DNA of 64,000 bases from Phallusia mammillata (taxonomy: Eukaryota; Chordata; Ascidiacea; Phlebobranchia; Ascidiidae): NCBI GenBank assembly GCA_003260075.1, contig QLIY01000082.1, positions 62,001 to 126,000 on the forward strand, read 5' to 3'. The first letter of the stretch is position 1. The number at the start of each line of letters is the position of its first letter. Below, piece after piece: positions 1 through 12,485 of the stretch. The position numbers and the translations under genes are program-made. Below the pieces are notes generated by a model that saw only the letters and a program-made list of their open reading frames with translations, had not been told where the DNA came from and made no database searches.

Positions 1-119
1 CTTGTGATTCAACAAGTATGAGCATTAACAGAGTGTACTGCTTGGCCTAATGCCTGCATCACAAATTTGCTTAAGTTTATTAGAGTTGCTGATTAGAATC
101 TCGCAATTATTTATTTCAC

Positions 120-3100
120 CTGATCTGTCATAATCATTAACTTTCCGTATCGCAAAGTCTTCAATTCTTCGTCACTTTCATATTTCTTTCCATATTTCAG
201 TCCCATAATTTTGATGATGTTGTTAATCTCAGCATTGCCCATGATCTGCAAAACACAAGACTATGTTGTTGTCCGAAACCAAAATGGTTTTTAAAACCTT
301 AGATCAGTGGTTCTCAAAACTTTTTAATCATGCGGAGCATTAAAAAACTGAAATTTACTTCCGCGGCACACTTCGCAGGTAAACAGAACAAAAGTTGTTC
401 AAAGAGGGGGGGGGGACAAAACACAAGACTATGCTGTTGTCCGAAACCAAAATGTTTCCAAAACCTTAGATAGTTGAATATTTAAACAAATAAATCCCGT
501 TAATTAAATACATATATAACCATTTCGTATTAACTTTTTTATGCAGTTTAAAGGTAATTTTCTGGACAATTTCCTTGCAAATAATTTGCTTTCTGATCTC
601 TATGTAAGAAAATGGAGTGTATACCGTTAACTTAAATGACCACATTTATCAGTTAGCTCAGTGGTTCTTAACCTTTTTTCGGGGGGGGGGTGTGGTGGGT
701 TAGGATGCTTTTCATTACGAATGACAAAAATATGAGCTGTAAAAAGTTGTTATGCACATCAGAATTTCGTCATGAAGTTCAATAACACCAAGAACTGTTT
801 GCACTTAAAATTAGGAAATATTTCGCGGCACACTTGTAAATCTCTCACGTCACACTAGTGTGCCGTGGCACACAGTTTGAGAACCACTGCCTTAGATAGT
901 TGAATATTTAAACAAATGAATACCAATAATTAAATACACAACCATTTTGTATTAACTTTTTTATGCAATTTAAAGGTAATGCAATTTTCTGGACAATTTC
1001 CTTGCAAATAAGTTGTTTTCTGATTTCTATGTAAGTAAATGGAGTGTATACAATTAACTTAAATGACCTCATTTATCAGCTAGCTAGACAATTACAAGCA
1101 GGTTAATCGAGAGAGCAGTTTATCAATAATCTTGTTGTTCGACTTGAGTCTAAACTGCTAAGTATATGCAGATGAAATTTGTTTTATCGCATAATCTGTT
1201 TAATAGCATAGTGGTGATCATAAATCTTAACCTAGGCTGGTTAAAATTATTTAGTAACTGCATAAAAAAGCTTGGCAAACCAGGCACGCGATAAACTGGA
1301 TTAGTCTGGAGTATTTCGGTTACCTGAGAATGAGAAGCATCTCGGACGTTGAGAAGTTTACCACGCAGAGGGAATACTCCATATTTATCTCGGCCCACAA
1401 TTGAGAGACCAGAAACAGCCAATGTTTTGGCTGAATCTCCCTCCGTTAATATAAGGGTACAACCAAGAGAATGCTTCGTCCCTGCGTCATTGGCATCATC
1501 CAGTTTTGGAACTCCTGTAATAAGAGATTTTGGTCAGAAGTTCTTTTGGACACATAAGTCAGTTATAGTGGCTAGTTGGTACAAGAAAAATAGCAAATTT
1601 TAGGCCAAGTTATGACTAAACAAAAACCATACATCACTATTATTCAGTGTTTGCTTGTGGTTGTTACGGGCAGAAAAAATACTGCAGTGTAGCTGTACAG
1701 TGTTTATGTTAGAAATAGGTCTGAGCATAGTGCATGATTTTTAGGTTTTAATCAAAGATTTAGATTAAAAGCCACATAATCACAACAAACATCGAACCTT
1801 TAAGTTTGTTGGATTTTGTGGCAGATTTCTTTTGCAGCTGACTCTGAGCTTTAAACTTGACCCAGTTCATAATATTGTCCACAATTCCACTGCTACTGGC
1901 CTGTTGAAAACCCAAAACATCAGTGAAAAATCTTGTGTACAGTGATCATAGTCAATACAAGTTTAAATCACATAGATAAAGCTTGAGTTTGCATACCCAA
2001 AGTCAACCAGATTTTAGTAATTTAACTGATTTTTATTTAAGAGATAATGATATTTAGGTACACTTGTCACGGTTTTGAATAATCTGAGCAAAAAAAAGTT
2101 GCATGCCTTCTGTCGGTTTTGGGGGGGGGGTTAGCTAGACAATTACAAGCTGGTTATTCAAGAGAGCAGTTTATCAATAGTCTTGTTGTTCGATTCTAGT
2201 CTATACTGCTAAAGTATATGCAGATGAAATTTGTTTTATCGCATAATCTGTTTAATAGCATAGTGGTGATCATAAACCCAAACCTAGGCCAGTTTAAATT
2301 GTTGGTTAATTGCATAACAAAGCATGGCAAACCAGGCACGCAATAAACTGGATTAATCTGTAGTATTTTTTAAACAGTTACCTGAGAATGAGAAGCATCT
2401 CGGACGTTGAGCAGTTTACCACGTAGAGGGAATACTCCGTATTTATCTCGGCCCACAATCGAGAGACCAGAAACAGCCAATGTTTTGGCCGAATCTCCCT
2501 CTGTTAATATAAGGGTACAACCAAGCGAATGCTTCGTCCCTGCGTCGTTGGCATCATCCAGCTTTGGAACTCCTGTAATAAAAGATTTTGGTCATAAGTT
2601 TTGTCGGACACCGAAGTTAGTTATAATGGCTAGTTGGTATAAGATAAAATAGCAAATTTTAGGCCAAGTAATGACCAAACAAAAACCATACATCACTATT
2701 ATTCAGTGTTTGCTTGTGATTGTTACGGGCAGAATAAATACTGCAGTGCACCTGTGTAGTGTTTATGTTAGAAATAGGTCTGGGCATAGTGCATGATTTT
2801 TAGGAATGTATTTGGCAAAGATTTAGATTAAAACCCGGATAATTACAACAAACATCAAACCTTTAAGTTTGTTGGATTTTGTGGCAGATTTCTTTTGCAG
2901 CTGACTCTGAGCTTTGAACTTGACCCAGTTCATAATATTGTCCACAATTCCACTGCTACTGGCCTGTTGACAATAACCAAAACATCAATGAAAAATCTTG
3001 TGAGCAGTGAGCATAGTCATTTCCAATTAAATCACATAGATAAAGCTTGAGATTGCATACCCAAAGTCAACCAGATTTAACTAATTTACCCATTGTTTTT

Positions 3101-6100
3101 TAAAGGTATTTTTGGGGAACGCCAAATTTCTCCAGCGGTTTCCCAAAATTTGGACTTGCAACTACAACTANAAATTTCCCTAGCGGTTTCCCAAAATTTG
3201 GACTTACAACTACAGTTTTTAGTATTTAAATGAAACACTTGCGGTCTCTTAAAACTACTTAGCGGTCACCCAAACCAAACCTTAAAAACCCCTGAATTTA
3301 ACTGATTTTTTTAAAGAGATAATGAAATTTAGGTACACTTGTCATGGTTTTGAATAACCTGAGCAAATAAAAAGTTGCACGCCTTTTGTCGCTTTTAATT
3401 CTTATGACCTGATGATGACAATAGCACTTGTCCAAATGTAGTCATGTTTTACACACATATACTGGCTCTGATTTTTTTCGCTTAGATAATGAAAATTCTT
3501 AACATTTTATGACAATATATGCAACAGGAATATCAAGTGAAAACATGCAACTTGGCACGTATAAAAGATAATTGTGATATATCTTCAAATTTTTTGGCTG
3601 TAGTAAGCCACAGCCATTTTAATGTTACAACAATGAAAAAATTCACAACACTGACCAAACCAGTGAACAAAAGTGTGTAATATGAGTCAAAGCTGCATTG
3701 CCAGACAAACACTTTTCATGTTCTATAAATCTAACAATCACAACCTACCATCTTAAGAAACTTGTCGGTAAGAGAGCATGAGGAACCAAACTTCTTCGCT
3801 TGTAACGTCATATTTTCCTTGGTTTGCGAATCAAAAGTTGGGTTCTCAATTAAACAGTTGACAAACAACCAACAGTGATTTTTGGGGGGGGGGGCAGACT
3901 TGTCAAACCAGCGAGAAAAAGTGTGTAATACAAGTCAAAGCTGCATTATCAGACAAACACTTTTCATGTTCTATAAACCTAATGGCACAACTTACCATCT
4001 TAAGAAACTTGTCGGTAAGAGAACATGATGAACCAAACTTCTTCGCTTGCAACGTCATATTTTCCTTGGTTTGCGAATCAAACGTTGGGTTCTCAATTAA
4101 ACAGTTGACAAACAACCAACAGTGATTTTTGATCTGTCAAAGCAAAAACATTATGTTGAATCGGAGCAAACATCCTTTACTCCTTAACTTTACCTGATAT
4201 GGTTTCACATCTACTCCTCCCTTGTTCTTCTTCTTCACAACTTCTGTGAGTTTCTTGGTAACCTGTGTGCATGTAGGTGTGTATTAACATAAAATTGTAC
4301 TTATGTGTTATTCAGGCACTCAATTGTGTGCTATAAAACAATGAGCATAAACCATGAGAATGTTTGGTGACCAGCTGATACCGCATAATGCCTTCAATGT
4401 GCCTGTCGCTCTGTGATCAATATAAAGTAATGGGGAAAATTAAGGGACATTTTTTCACATATCCTTTTGTGGTTTGCACCATAGCACAGTCAATAACTCC
4501 TCAATACTTCAAATGCTATTTTTCAGTTTTAGTGTTTCGTAGTAGGATAATTTGCTAAATTAAACCATCAGGCCAATAAATGATAAGTAAGCTACAGACA
4601 GTACACACTGTTTTGACCCATAAGATCTGATATCTTTTACCCTGTTACTCCCAACAAACTGGAGTGCCGTTAGATGGCTACACTGGCCAATACGTCCATT
4701 GTCTTGTCACTAACTGCACTGATGTGACCTCATAGGTTGAAAGTGTGCACTGTCTGCAGCTTTACAGTTTGCTGTCCTTGTTACATATTTTACCTGGTCT
4801 AAAACATGGTCCACATGTCTTCCGCCCTTTGTTGTAGCGATGCTGTTTACAAATGAAAGTTGTTGAAACCCTTTGTCCGATTGTGTCAAGCAAATCTGGA
4901 AAAAATCACATGTTAGGATTTTCACCAACAGATGATAAATTCACAAGAATATAGATACGACACAAAAATTACATTTTAAGTTTTTGGGGCCTGTGGTTTA
5001 ACCACTGGGTCATCTGGGGTTAAACTTTAGATAACTAACAAACATGCGTGTAGCAAAATTGAAGTTTACCACACCCTTTTTTGTCCGAACAAACCAACAT
5101 TAAGTGGAAACAAAAAAGAAACAAAACAATAGATGTTCTATAAAAATAATAATCCAAACATCTCCATGAAACTTACCTCCCAACGAGGGCTGACTTTCTC
5201 GTGAATGATTTTTAAAGGTTCGCCCTGTTCATCCACAACTTGCTTGGTGTATAACTCAACGTACTGTCTGAAAGAATTTACCTGCAGAACGAATTCAACT
5301 GTTAACAAGTTGTTCAAGTCAAAAAAGCACATTCACTAAGCAGGTTTTAAGCAAATTTTGGTGACTAAGTTGTATCTAAATTGTCTCAAATAAATGAAAT
5401 AACAGAAGTAGGTACAATAGAAACATATAGTGAATTGCATAACTAATTTGCCAATCTTTTTGATGCAAATAAATAAATGATGTAATAATCTAAACTATTT
5501 TGTTAACAAATGGCCACAGTTGGTATTTACAATCTGTAAGCAATTAAATGGATTTGTGTGATTAACCAGATTTGTCAGCCGAAATAGCAATTACTTACTG
5601 GTAGTTTAGATCCATTCAGATACACTTTTATTCCTGGGGTGGACCCGGTGAGATCGTAAGCACGGCGAGAGAGAAGTGCCACTGTATCTTTGTCCAAAGT
5701 CGACATGTGAAACTTTTCCAAGTCAGGCTGTGCACCAAACAACATTCAATTACTGTTCTATCTATGTATAGGGGCAGGGCTACCAACAATTTTGCAAATC
5801 TTGAACTTAAAATTAGTGCTGTGTCGGCTAAGATGAATATATTTATACTGGGATCAGCCCTGAAGCGTCCATGCACACCAGCAAAAACGGCATATTCAAC
5901 CAAAAATCATAGAGCCTTTATGGGTCGGGCAAACTATGATAGTCTTGTGTCAAGTTTACACATAAGCTTCCTTAAAACCCCTAGAACAGGGAGGCATAAG
6001 GTACTATGTTAATAAAAAAGAATAACTTGTTACAAGGCTAAGGCTTGGTAGAGATTTACCGTATATACTCGCGTATAGGTCGCAACTTTTTTACTTATAT

Positions 6101-8094
6101 GGGGGGGGGGTACTGGTAGTTTAGATCCATTTAGATACACTTTTATTCCTGGGGTAGACCCGGTCAGATCGTAAGCTCGGCGAGAGAGAAGTGCAACGGT
6201 ATCTTTGTCCAAAGTTGTCATGTGAAACTTTTCCAAGTCAGGCTGTACACAAAAAAATGTTGGACTACTGTGCAATCTAGGCACAGGGCTATGAACAAAT
6301 TTTAAAAATCCAAATTATTAATATTGAACTAGTAACTAGTCTTGTGTTAAATTTACATATAAGCATGCTTGACATAGTTAGAAGAGGGGTCTAAGCCAGC
6401 ATGTGAATAAAAAAAAACAAGTTTTATGGCTTATGATTACATAATTGGACTTTATGTTTTATTTAAATTTCAGTCTCTCTAGTTTGCCGCTCAGGTAATT
6501 TGACTTATAGTTAAAGAAATAGAAATAGAAATGCTCTTACATAAAATGTTACACAAGTGAAGTCTGGTTTGTCGTAAGACACAAGTTTTCTTTCACCAGT
6601 CTTCGACATATTCTTGCTCCAAGTCTGAAAAAAAGTAAAATATCAGTAAAAATTTGTATCAATCTCATAAAGAACTGAATATTTTTTTACATCTTGCACA
6701 TAGAGGTTTCATGAGTGAGTCACCTGCTTAAATTTTTTCTTGTATTCCTTAGATGCAGTCTCCACAGAAAACTTTGTGCTAAAGATATTGCACAATTTCG
6801 CTCCATAGCCATTTCTACCACCTTTAAACAAAAAAAGGTTAAATCACCAATGGTACATTTCAGTCATTGTTTAATCAAAATCTATGAATTATAAGGCCGG
6901 ACTGTAGAGAAAAGGCTTCTAGCATTACGATAACAACTTCATGCTTTCATGAAAGCACGCTGATAAGATAAATGTCCAAAGATGAAGGGGATTTAACCAA
7001 GTATTAAACAAAATCTTACTGTTAAACATTTACCGTTTTAGGCCATTCATGTTTAAACAATCACCTGTGACTTTTTTGTCCTCGTCATTGTAATTGCTTG
7101 AGGTAAGCAGATGCCCAAATATCATTTCTGGAACAAACATCTTCTCAACTTTATGCTCTACTATGGGAATTCCTTTTCCGTCATTCCACACCGATATCTT
7201 GTTGTTTTCTCTGTGGAGGGACAAGTTGGTAACAATGTAATGTATATATTTGTGAATAGGACTGATGCAACAATGAAACAAATAAAGTATATATATATAG
7301 ACTAATTAGCACCCTCAAACTTTGAACACTGTTCACATATCCCAACCTTAACTCATTGACTTAATATCAAAGTAAATCACATATACTTACGGTTCGATGT
7401 CAATTTTGATGGTGCTCATTTTTGCATCCCTCTGCTTGTTGTCAGCTGCATTCACCAAGATTTCGTCAAATATCTTGTACAGGCCTGGTACAAACGTGAT
7501 TTCACGATTCGTCATTCCCACTCCCTCATCCCACACCCACATCGCCTGAAATAGTAGCATAGATGTATTCAAGTCAACATCTTAAGTTGAGATGTATAAA
7601 TAATTTCTTAAACACGCTTGGCAAGGAAAAATCGACTTTGAAAGGTAAACGATCTTAGTTTAAGATGTTTATCATAGGAATTGTAAATCACATTTAACCA
7701 TGCAACCTGTCCATTATTTATTACACAACATTGTATGTAAAACACAGTATGCTAGGCCTGAAAAGGTATTGTACAGAATTATAGAAAGTCTCTCAAGCAT
7801 TTCTACACAATATAATTAAGAGAAGAAAATGTAGCTTGTGTTGGGATTCAAACTTAAATAAACGGAACTTGTATATGATTTCCTAAAAACTATAAAATCA
7901 GTTGGGTACATTTGTCAATGATGATTGAATCAGAGTGCATCTATTACCTGAGTGACTGGCTCAACAGAACCAATGTAAGTATCAGGTCTCAGCAAAATGT
8001 GTTCTAGTTGAGTTTTCTTTTGATATATTCGTTCAACGGAAAGTCGTTTCTTTCCACCTCCCTCAGGTGTAGCTGGAAGATGACTAAAATCCAT
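120..8094 (-). CDS. TOP2: DNA topoisomerase II, N-terminal half (partial, runs off left edge)
   Basis: ATP-dependent type IIA topoisomerase that passes one duplex through another in the nucleus. Coding exons in order: 7948-8094, 7391-7545, 7065-7210, 6724-6821, 6541-6624, 5599-5727, 5177-5281, 4794-4895, 4194-4262, 3996-4133, 1798-1900, 1324-1514, 120-245. All have GT/AG sites and compatible phases, giving 531 codons. Visible motifs are KKRLSVERIYQKKTQLEHIL near residue 15, the GHKL segments EILVNAADNKQRD and GRNGYGAKLCNIFS, the QTK loop (DSQTKENMTL) and the TOPRIM acidic motif LTEGDSAKTLAVSGL. The last exon ends MIMTDQ, just before the usual DQDGSH, so the cleavage and C-terminal parts lie outside. 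The chosen ATG follows a good acceptor (8101-8102); a 5' exon further upstream is not excluded. Four exons exist in two copies, explained here as unmerged haplotypes rather than real duplication. Vertebrates have TOP2A and TOP2B; a single invertebrate TOP2 is expected. Confidence 0.95.
297..897. mobile_element. hAT-like MITE with 8-bp TSD, plus its empty site
   Basis: The element starts at 305 with CAGTGGTTCTCAAA and ends at 889 with TTTGAGAACCACTG, flanked by the perfect 8-bp duplication CCTTAGAT (297-304 and 890-897). Between its two ends the assembly contains G runs (406-415, 681-690) and a stretch in which CCTTAGAT appears once (464-471) with no element, i.e. the empty haplotype. A second CAGTGGTTCTTAACC start at 659 is cut by a G run. 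The 8-bp duplication and CAG-type ends are hallmarks of the hAT superfamily. No transposase is present. Confidence 0.8.
1078..3420. repeat. Paired 1.0-1.3 kb haplotype segments around a ten-G run
   Basis: Positions about 1078-2110 and 2131-3420 carry the same sequence (TOP2 intron, exon 12, intron, exon 11, intron) with scattered substitutions and small indels. They are separated by G10 at 2121-2130. A single n at 3171 inside the second copy is itself flanked by a repeated stretch (TTTCCCAAAATTTGGACTT). Confidence 0.75.
1324..2963 (-). other. TOP2: TOP2 exons 11-12, present twice
   Basis: Exon 11 is seen at 1798-1900 and 2861-2963 (103 bp each). Exon 12 is seen at 1324-1514 and 2382-2572 (191 bp each). 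Both copies have intact acceptors, donors and reading frames, and differences are mostly third-position. The copied block is about 1078-2110 against 2131-3420, joined by the ten-G run 2121-2130. A real transcript needs only one copy of each exon. Confidence 0.85.
3749..3884 (-). other. TOP2: Truncated haplotype copy of TOP2 exon 10
   Basis: Copy of exon 3996-4133 (the QTK-loop exon). It keeps a donor (ATG then GTAGGT) but is cut at its 5' end by the G run beginning at 3884. The intact copy follows on the other side of the run. The paired segments extend over roughly 3652-3883 and 3895-4131. Confidence 0.8.
4565..4782. mobile_element. TIR element ending in AAGCTGCAGACAGTGCACAC (copy 1)
   Basis: Left end GGCCAATAAATGATAAG...CTACAGACAGTACACAC; right end AAAGTGTGCACTGTCTGCAG in inverted orientation. 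The interior includes ACTCCCAACAAACTGGAGTG. Relatives are at 17380-17490, 18440-18505, 39490-39712 and a fragment at 49993-50028. It is non-coding and sits in a TOP2 intron. Confidence 0.6.
5599..5727 (-). CDS. TOP2: TOP2 exon 6 (copy A)
   Basis: Forty-three codons starting PDLEKFHMSTLDKDTVALL and ending NGSKLP, with acceptor CTGACTTGG after AG and donor GTAAGTAA. A second full-length copy is at 6114-6242, directly after a ten-G run. The two differ at few sites (for example S/T after HM), mostly silently, as expected of alleles. Confidence 0.9.
6114..6242 (-). other. TOP2: Second (haplotype) copy of TOP2 exon 6
   Basis: Same 129 bp exon as 5599-5727, with a Thr in place of Ser in the HM(S/T)TLDKD stretch. 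The copy begins four bases after the G run 6101-6110, so its donor site is missing. Using both copies would repeat 43 residues in the ATPase/transducer region. It is therefore best read as the other haplotype. Confidence 0.8.
6541..8094 (-). CDS. TOP2: TOP2 exons 1-5: GHKL ATPase domain
   Basis: The five exons encode the N-terminal strap and the nucleotide-binding fold. Exon 1 (7948-8094) is 49 codons and ends in VEPVTQ. Exon 2 holds FVPGLYKIFDEILVNAADN, with the Mg/ATP-binding Glu and Asn of GHKL enzymes. Exon 3 holds the second acidic loop WNDGKGIPIVEHKVEKM, and exon 4 the glycine-rich ATP lid GGRNGYGAKL. Exon 5 ends in CVTFY. Phases are 0, +2, +1, 0, 0. I saw no broken exon here. Confidence 0.95.
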
Positions 8095-8326
8095 GTTTTT
8101 CTGCAAAATAAAATTCATATGTTGATATTTTTTCCAGTGCAAATATAAAAAATTCCAACTGATAGTTTTCAAGGAGTCATTAATACTATCCTAAAAATAT
8201 TGTAAACTTTATGTGGCAGTTATTACCAATGCAAGCAATAATAAAGAAAAAGTAAATAAAGTGGTTCGTTAGAGCACTATTATTTTTGTGTTTTAGGCTA
8301 ATAGTGTGAAATTGTAGTACATACCT

Positions 8327-8426
<100 letters not shown>

Positions 8427-8619
8427 TCTTTTTTTTAAGAAGCTAACTAATAGTGTGAAATCGCAGTACATACCTTAACAGAGTGCAAATATCGAGAATG
8501 CAAACAAAAAGTCTCAGAAATAAAAAACGGAAAAAAACAAGGCCTTTCTTGAAGAGGCCAAGAAGACGCCTTTTTAAAAAAAGTAACAGAAGTGTTATTT
8601 GTAAGACTGATACATTTTC

Positions 8620-9150
8620 CTAGAATATTTCCTCTCATTAGAAGCAAACCTGAAAAGTTGGAACCTAAAATTACGTAGCGGTGTGTTACAGAGAAAATGA
8701 AAAGCACCAAACGAAATTATCTAACCTCAAACTCGCAACCACAAGTCGAGATAATTTCAAGTTTTGATTTTCAATTTACATGCAGGAAATCCTATACAGT
8801 GGGGTTTAAAAAATCTTCGAGGCTGGCGCTAAATTTTTTTGACGCTCTAATGTCGTAAAGTACTAAAACATATTTCAGGGGGGGGGGCTTCTTTTCATGA
8901 GGAGCAAACCTGAAAGATGAACCTAAAATTGCGTAGCGGCGTGTTACAGAGAAAATGCAATTCACCAAACCTAATTATCTAATCTTATTCTTAAAATCTG
9001 AAACCAGCAAGGCAGGAGAATTTTTAAGTTTTGATTTATAATTTGCGTGCAAGAAATCCTATACAGTAGGCTTTAAAAAAATCTCCGAGTGTTGCATTAA
9101 ATTTTTTAAAGCTCTAAAGTTAATATTCACTTCAACATATTTAATCTAAA
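8620..9150. repeat. Paired haplotype segments in TOP2 upstream DNA
   Basis: 8620-8877 and 8888-9150 share sequence such as GCAAACCTGAAA and TGTTACAGAGAAAATG with many small differences. G10 at 8878-8887 separates them. No coding potential is seen in either copy. Confidence 0.65.
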
Positions 9151-9294
9151 TAGTAAATACACAAAAACTCAAATAAATAAACTTTAACAACAGCCTCAAA
9201 CGCATTTTCAAAATAAAAATATTTGCAATCTGTCGTGCCCCGGGAAACCGTGCAAAGAAATTGCGCGGGAGTTTTTAACAATACTTCACTGTTC

Positions 9295-9837
9295 ACTGAG
9301 ATCATAGGTGCCGAGTTTTACAAAAGTGCAAGGTGACGGACATAAAATATGACGTCACTTCATGTGACGTCACTAATGCGTGAAACTACAAGAACTCAAA
9401 TTCAAAGCGAAACAAACTTTCCATAGAATGCAACGTTCGTCACAATCAGAAAAAGAGATGTTTTAAATAATGCTTAGTTGGCAATTTCATCACGTTGCTG
9501 TAACGTTTGTCCTTGGCTTAGCGGCTAAACCTAAGCCACTTTAAAAAATGTTTCGTCAAGGTTAACCATTTAACACATTTGCACACAACAATGGCCCAAC
9601 ATTCGCTGGCAGACAATTGTGTGTTGACGTCACAAACAAGGCACTAACCAAAACTGTTTGCACTGTGGAGGCACGTTTTGTTGCTGTTTCGCCAGAACGT
9701 TTGTTTGAAAGCTAAATTGTTCGAAATTTTCTTCCGATTTGACGATATTTCGTACGTTACAGAAACAAACTAACCAAAATATCCACGGCGGCGCCACCCC
9801 GCCACCGCCTACGGTACTCGGCGCCTATGACTGAGAT
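9295..9837. mobile_element. hAT-like MITE carrying three CRE octamers
   Basis: The ends CATAGGTGCCGAGT (9303) and ACTCGGCGCCTATG (ending 9829) are inverted repeats, flanked by the perfect 8-bp duplication ACTGAGAT (9295-9302, 9830-9837). The 527 bp interior is GC-richer than its surroundings. It holds TGACGTCA at 9350-9357, 9365-9372 and 9625-9632. No transposase ORF. It lies 1.2-1.7 kb upstream of the TOP2 ATG on the TOP2 5' side. Confidence 0.8.
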
Positions 9838-9975
9838 CTTTACTCGCAGCGACTTTTTTTCTTCCCTTAATTGTAAGGTTTGCCTTTAAGTTTCATGAAT
9901 ACACCAATCCCACGAAAATCAAAAATGTTTTTGAGTATTTATTTCCAAAAGCATGTCAAATTCAACCTTGGGTAA

Positions 9976-10274
9976 TACCGTATTTGCTCGATTGTAAGCC
10001 GCCCTCGATTGTAAACCGCATGTTGAGGTGTTAAGGGGGGGGGGGTTAGTTACGTTGATAACTGTACCCAACAGAACGTATATCGACTGATAATCTGTAC
10101 ACGCATACATGTTTTGAACCCCAGTTAATTTAAAATTTTGGAGTGTAGAAATGATTTCGGTATAAAATTAAAATATAAGCCGCCCTCGATTGTATGCCGC
10201 CCTCGATTATAAGCCGCACAAACGGCAGCTAAAAAACAATATAAGCCGCGGCTTACAATCGAGCAAATACGGTA
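9976..10274. mobile_element. MITE with ~27-bp perfect TIR (TACCGTATTTGCTCG)
   Basis: The left end TACCGTATTTGCTCGATTGT and the right end (its inverse) pair over about 27 bp, bounded by TA. The interior has repeated CCCTCGATTGTAAGCCGC units and an 11-base G run at 10035-10045. The TA-bounded TIR suggests a Tc1/mariner-like or related non-autonomous element. Weak relatives of the end occur at 6058-6095 and 12366-12395. Confidence 0.7.
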
Positions 10275-10485
10275 AACGAACTTTTATATGTGAGTTGTTT
10301 GAAAGCGAAAACTGTTGCTCCATAGGTATGTTTTACTTTTAGGAACCACTTCTATTGAACTATCGTCTCCGATTGCAGCATAAGTGAGATACGGTACTAG
10401 GTAACACAAGTACAGCCTAATTACAGCCCAGCATGTTTGTGTGTGGTACTTATCAGTTCTCATAGTGCTTGGTGTTACGAATTAC

Positions 10486-10966
10486 TATGTATACGCCAGA
10501 TTGGAACGTTTTTTTTTGCGCGAAGGATATTTTTTTCGTCAAAATAATTGCGCGGATTTTTGCGCGGAATAACCATTTTCTGCGTGGATCGATAGACTTT
10601 TGATTGACAGGTGGATTTGACGATTACCGCAATTTGTATATAACGCCTGCAAGACTATCCAGCCGACAAAAAGAACAACTAAATAAAGCTATAAACACGA
10701 CGAATCTTCAGTTTCGCTCTATTGCGCACGCAGCTGTTCTGCTAGTGCTGATTTGTTTTGTTAGGATAGTTTTTGATTGTCAAACTGCTCTTCACTGTTT
10801 TTAATTATTTGTCATACAGAACTATATTTTATGTAACTTGTCCAGTCGACAGTCACTTAAATAGTCAAACTATGTCCTAAAAATCCAGATAAATGTACTT
10901 CTTCATTGTAAAACGAAAATATAAAAAATTTTCGCGGGCCATTTTTTCCAATCTGGTATATACGGT
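10486..10966. mobile_element. Putative TIR element, ends TATACGCCAGATTGGAA / TTCCAATCTGGTATATA
   Basis: Inverted ends at 10490-10506 and 10947-10963 match with one mismatch. The interior has GCGCG-rich patches near both ends. No transposase was recognised; the ORF at 10604-10804 resembles nothing I know. Confidence 0.5.
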
Positions 10967-11818
10967 CTGGTATTTTTTTGGGGGGGGAGGAGTGTGTCTG
11001 TGCGTGAGCTGCCGACTAATCCTTACTTTTTTGACCAAAACGTAAAGAAACCCACACTGAAAAAAAGTAGGAAAACCCTGTGGTTGCAATGTCTTTTGCT
11101 AACCAACAACAATATCATGTTTAATTTCATTTAACTACAAGTCTGAACCAAGCATTCCCTTTTACTTAAACAAATATAGATTTAATTGCTGAACATCATT
11201 GATTGGACATTACATGAGCAGGAAAAACATAGACATACACAATAAATTAAACTGAATATATAAACAAACAAAATTATGTAGTGGTGAAGTACATCTAGCA
11301 TTCATGTCCATAGAATAAGCGATATGTGTTCACTTGATCAAGCAGCAGGTATAATAAGGTATGTTGACATGTTGCAATACAAGAAAACCTGAAAGGCCAA
11401 AAAAATGGTTGAAATCTCAAATCCACAGAGCAGAAGTGATAAATATAGTGCATGGAAGAAATGTTTTTAAAAGAAATACATTTATCGATGTTGACAAACA
11501 TATTTTTATTGATAAAAACAACAACAGTTTTGGCAGCAACTGAAATGTTCTCATGGAGGCATAAAAATCTAGATTAAAAATAAAACAATTTCATGGCAAA
11601 CATTTCAACGGTTACTGATTTTTTCACCTTGTACTAATCCAAGCACATATAGTTAACATAACTTTCACAAATATTCACTACATACAAATTTCCTGGCTAT
11701 TTTTTTTCATGGAGCTGCATTTTAAGTTTATTTCGAGTGCTCCCAAATGGCATAAAATCAACTTACAAAAGTTTGGTCAGTAAAATACACCAAACCCAAC
11801 AATTACCTTTGGAGATGT

Positions 11819-12440
11819 TTAACAACAAAATATAATTTTATTTCGTTCAGACGTTTTCTTTTGTTTTCCAGCCTGTTCGTCTGCATTTTTTGTTTTAGGT
11901 CGAGCCTTCTGGTCTTTTATCTTTTGCTTCTGCCAAGAAAAAAATATATCTAAAGCTGTTTTATTTAAAAGTGATGTTTACTGAACCATTACATGAAGCA
12001 TTTCAATTTTGGGAAATGTTTTTAAACAAGTTGGTTATATGTATGATATAAAGTTAGTTTGTGCAAACAGCACATTTGTTAGTAATATCCACAACAGATA
12101 GTAGGGTCGCTCAAATTACGTGCATTTACCTTGGAGGTTGGATGTACTTTATTTTCTGTGGTATTGATAGAGTCAAGCATGTGATCCATTAAATCATCAA
12201 CCCTCTGTTTCATCAATTGTGTGTTAACGTTGTTAGTGTTTAATGCTGGGGAGTCTGAAAATATAATTTATGACGAAGAAGTTAGTAACAGAAACTACAG
12301 TAATTCTGAAGTCGAATATAAACACATATTTATAATTTTCTTTACCAGTTAAACAGGATTTAATCGGACCATATCTGCTTGATTGTAAGCTGCATGGTTT
12401 AGTTTAAAAAATTCTGTAAGGCGCAGATTTTATCAATTAA

Positions 12441-12485
<45 letters not shown>

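Noticed and set aside
1324-2572. Mutually exclusive duplicated exons in TOP2
   Set aside because: The intron DNA is duplicated as well, the encoded peptide is essentially the same, and the copies meet at a ten-G run; allelic stacking explains it.
10604-10804. 66-codon ORF starting MTGGFDDYRNLYITPARLSS
   Set aside because: It lies inside a TIR element, is short, and has no family match or splice context.
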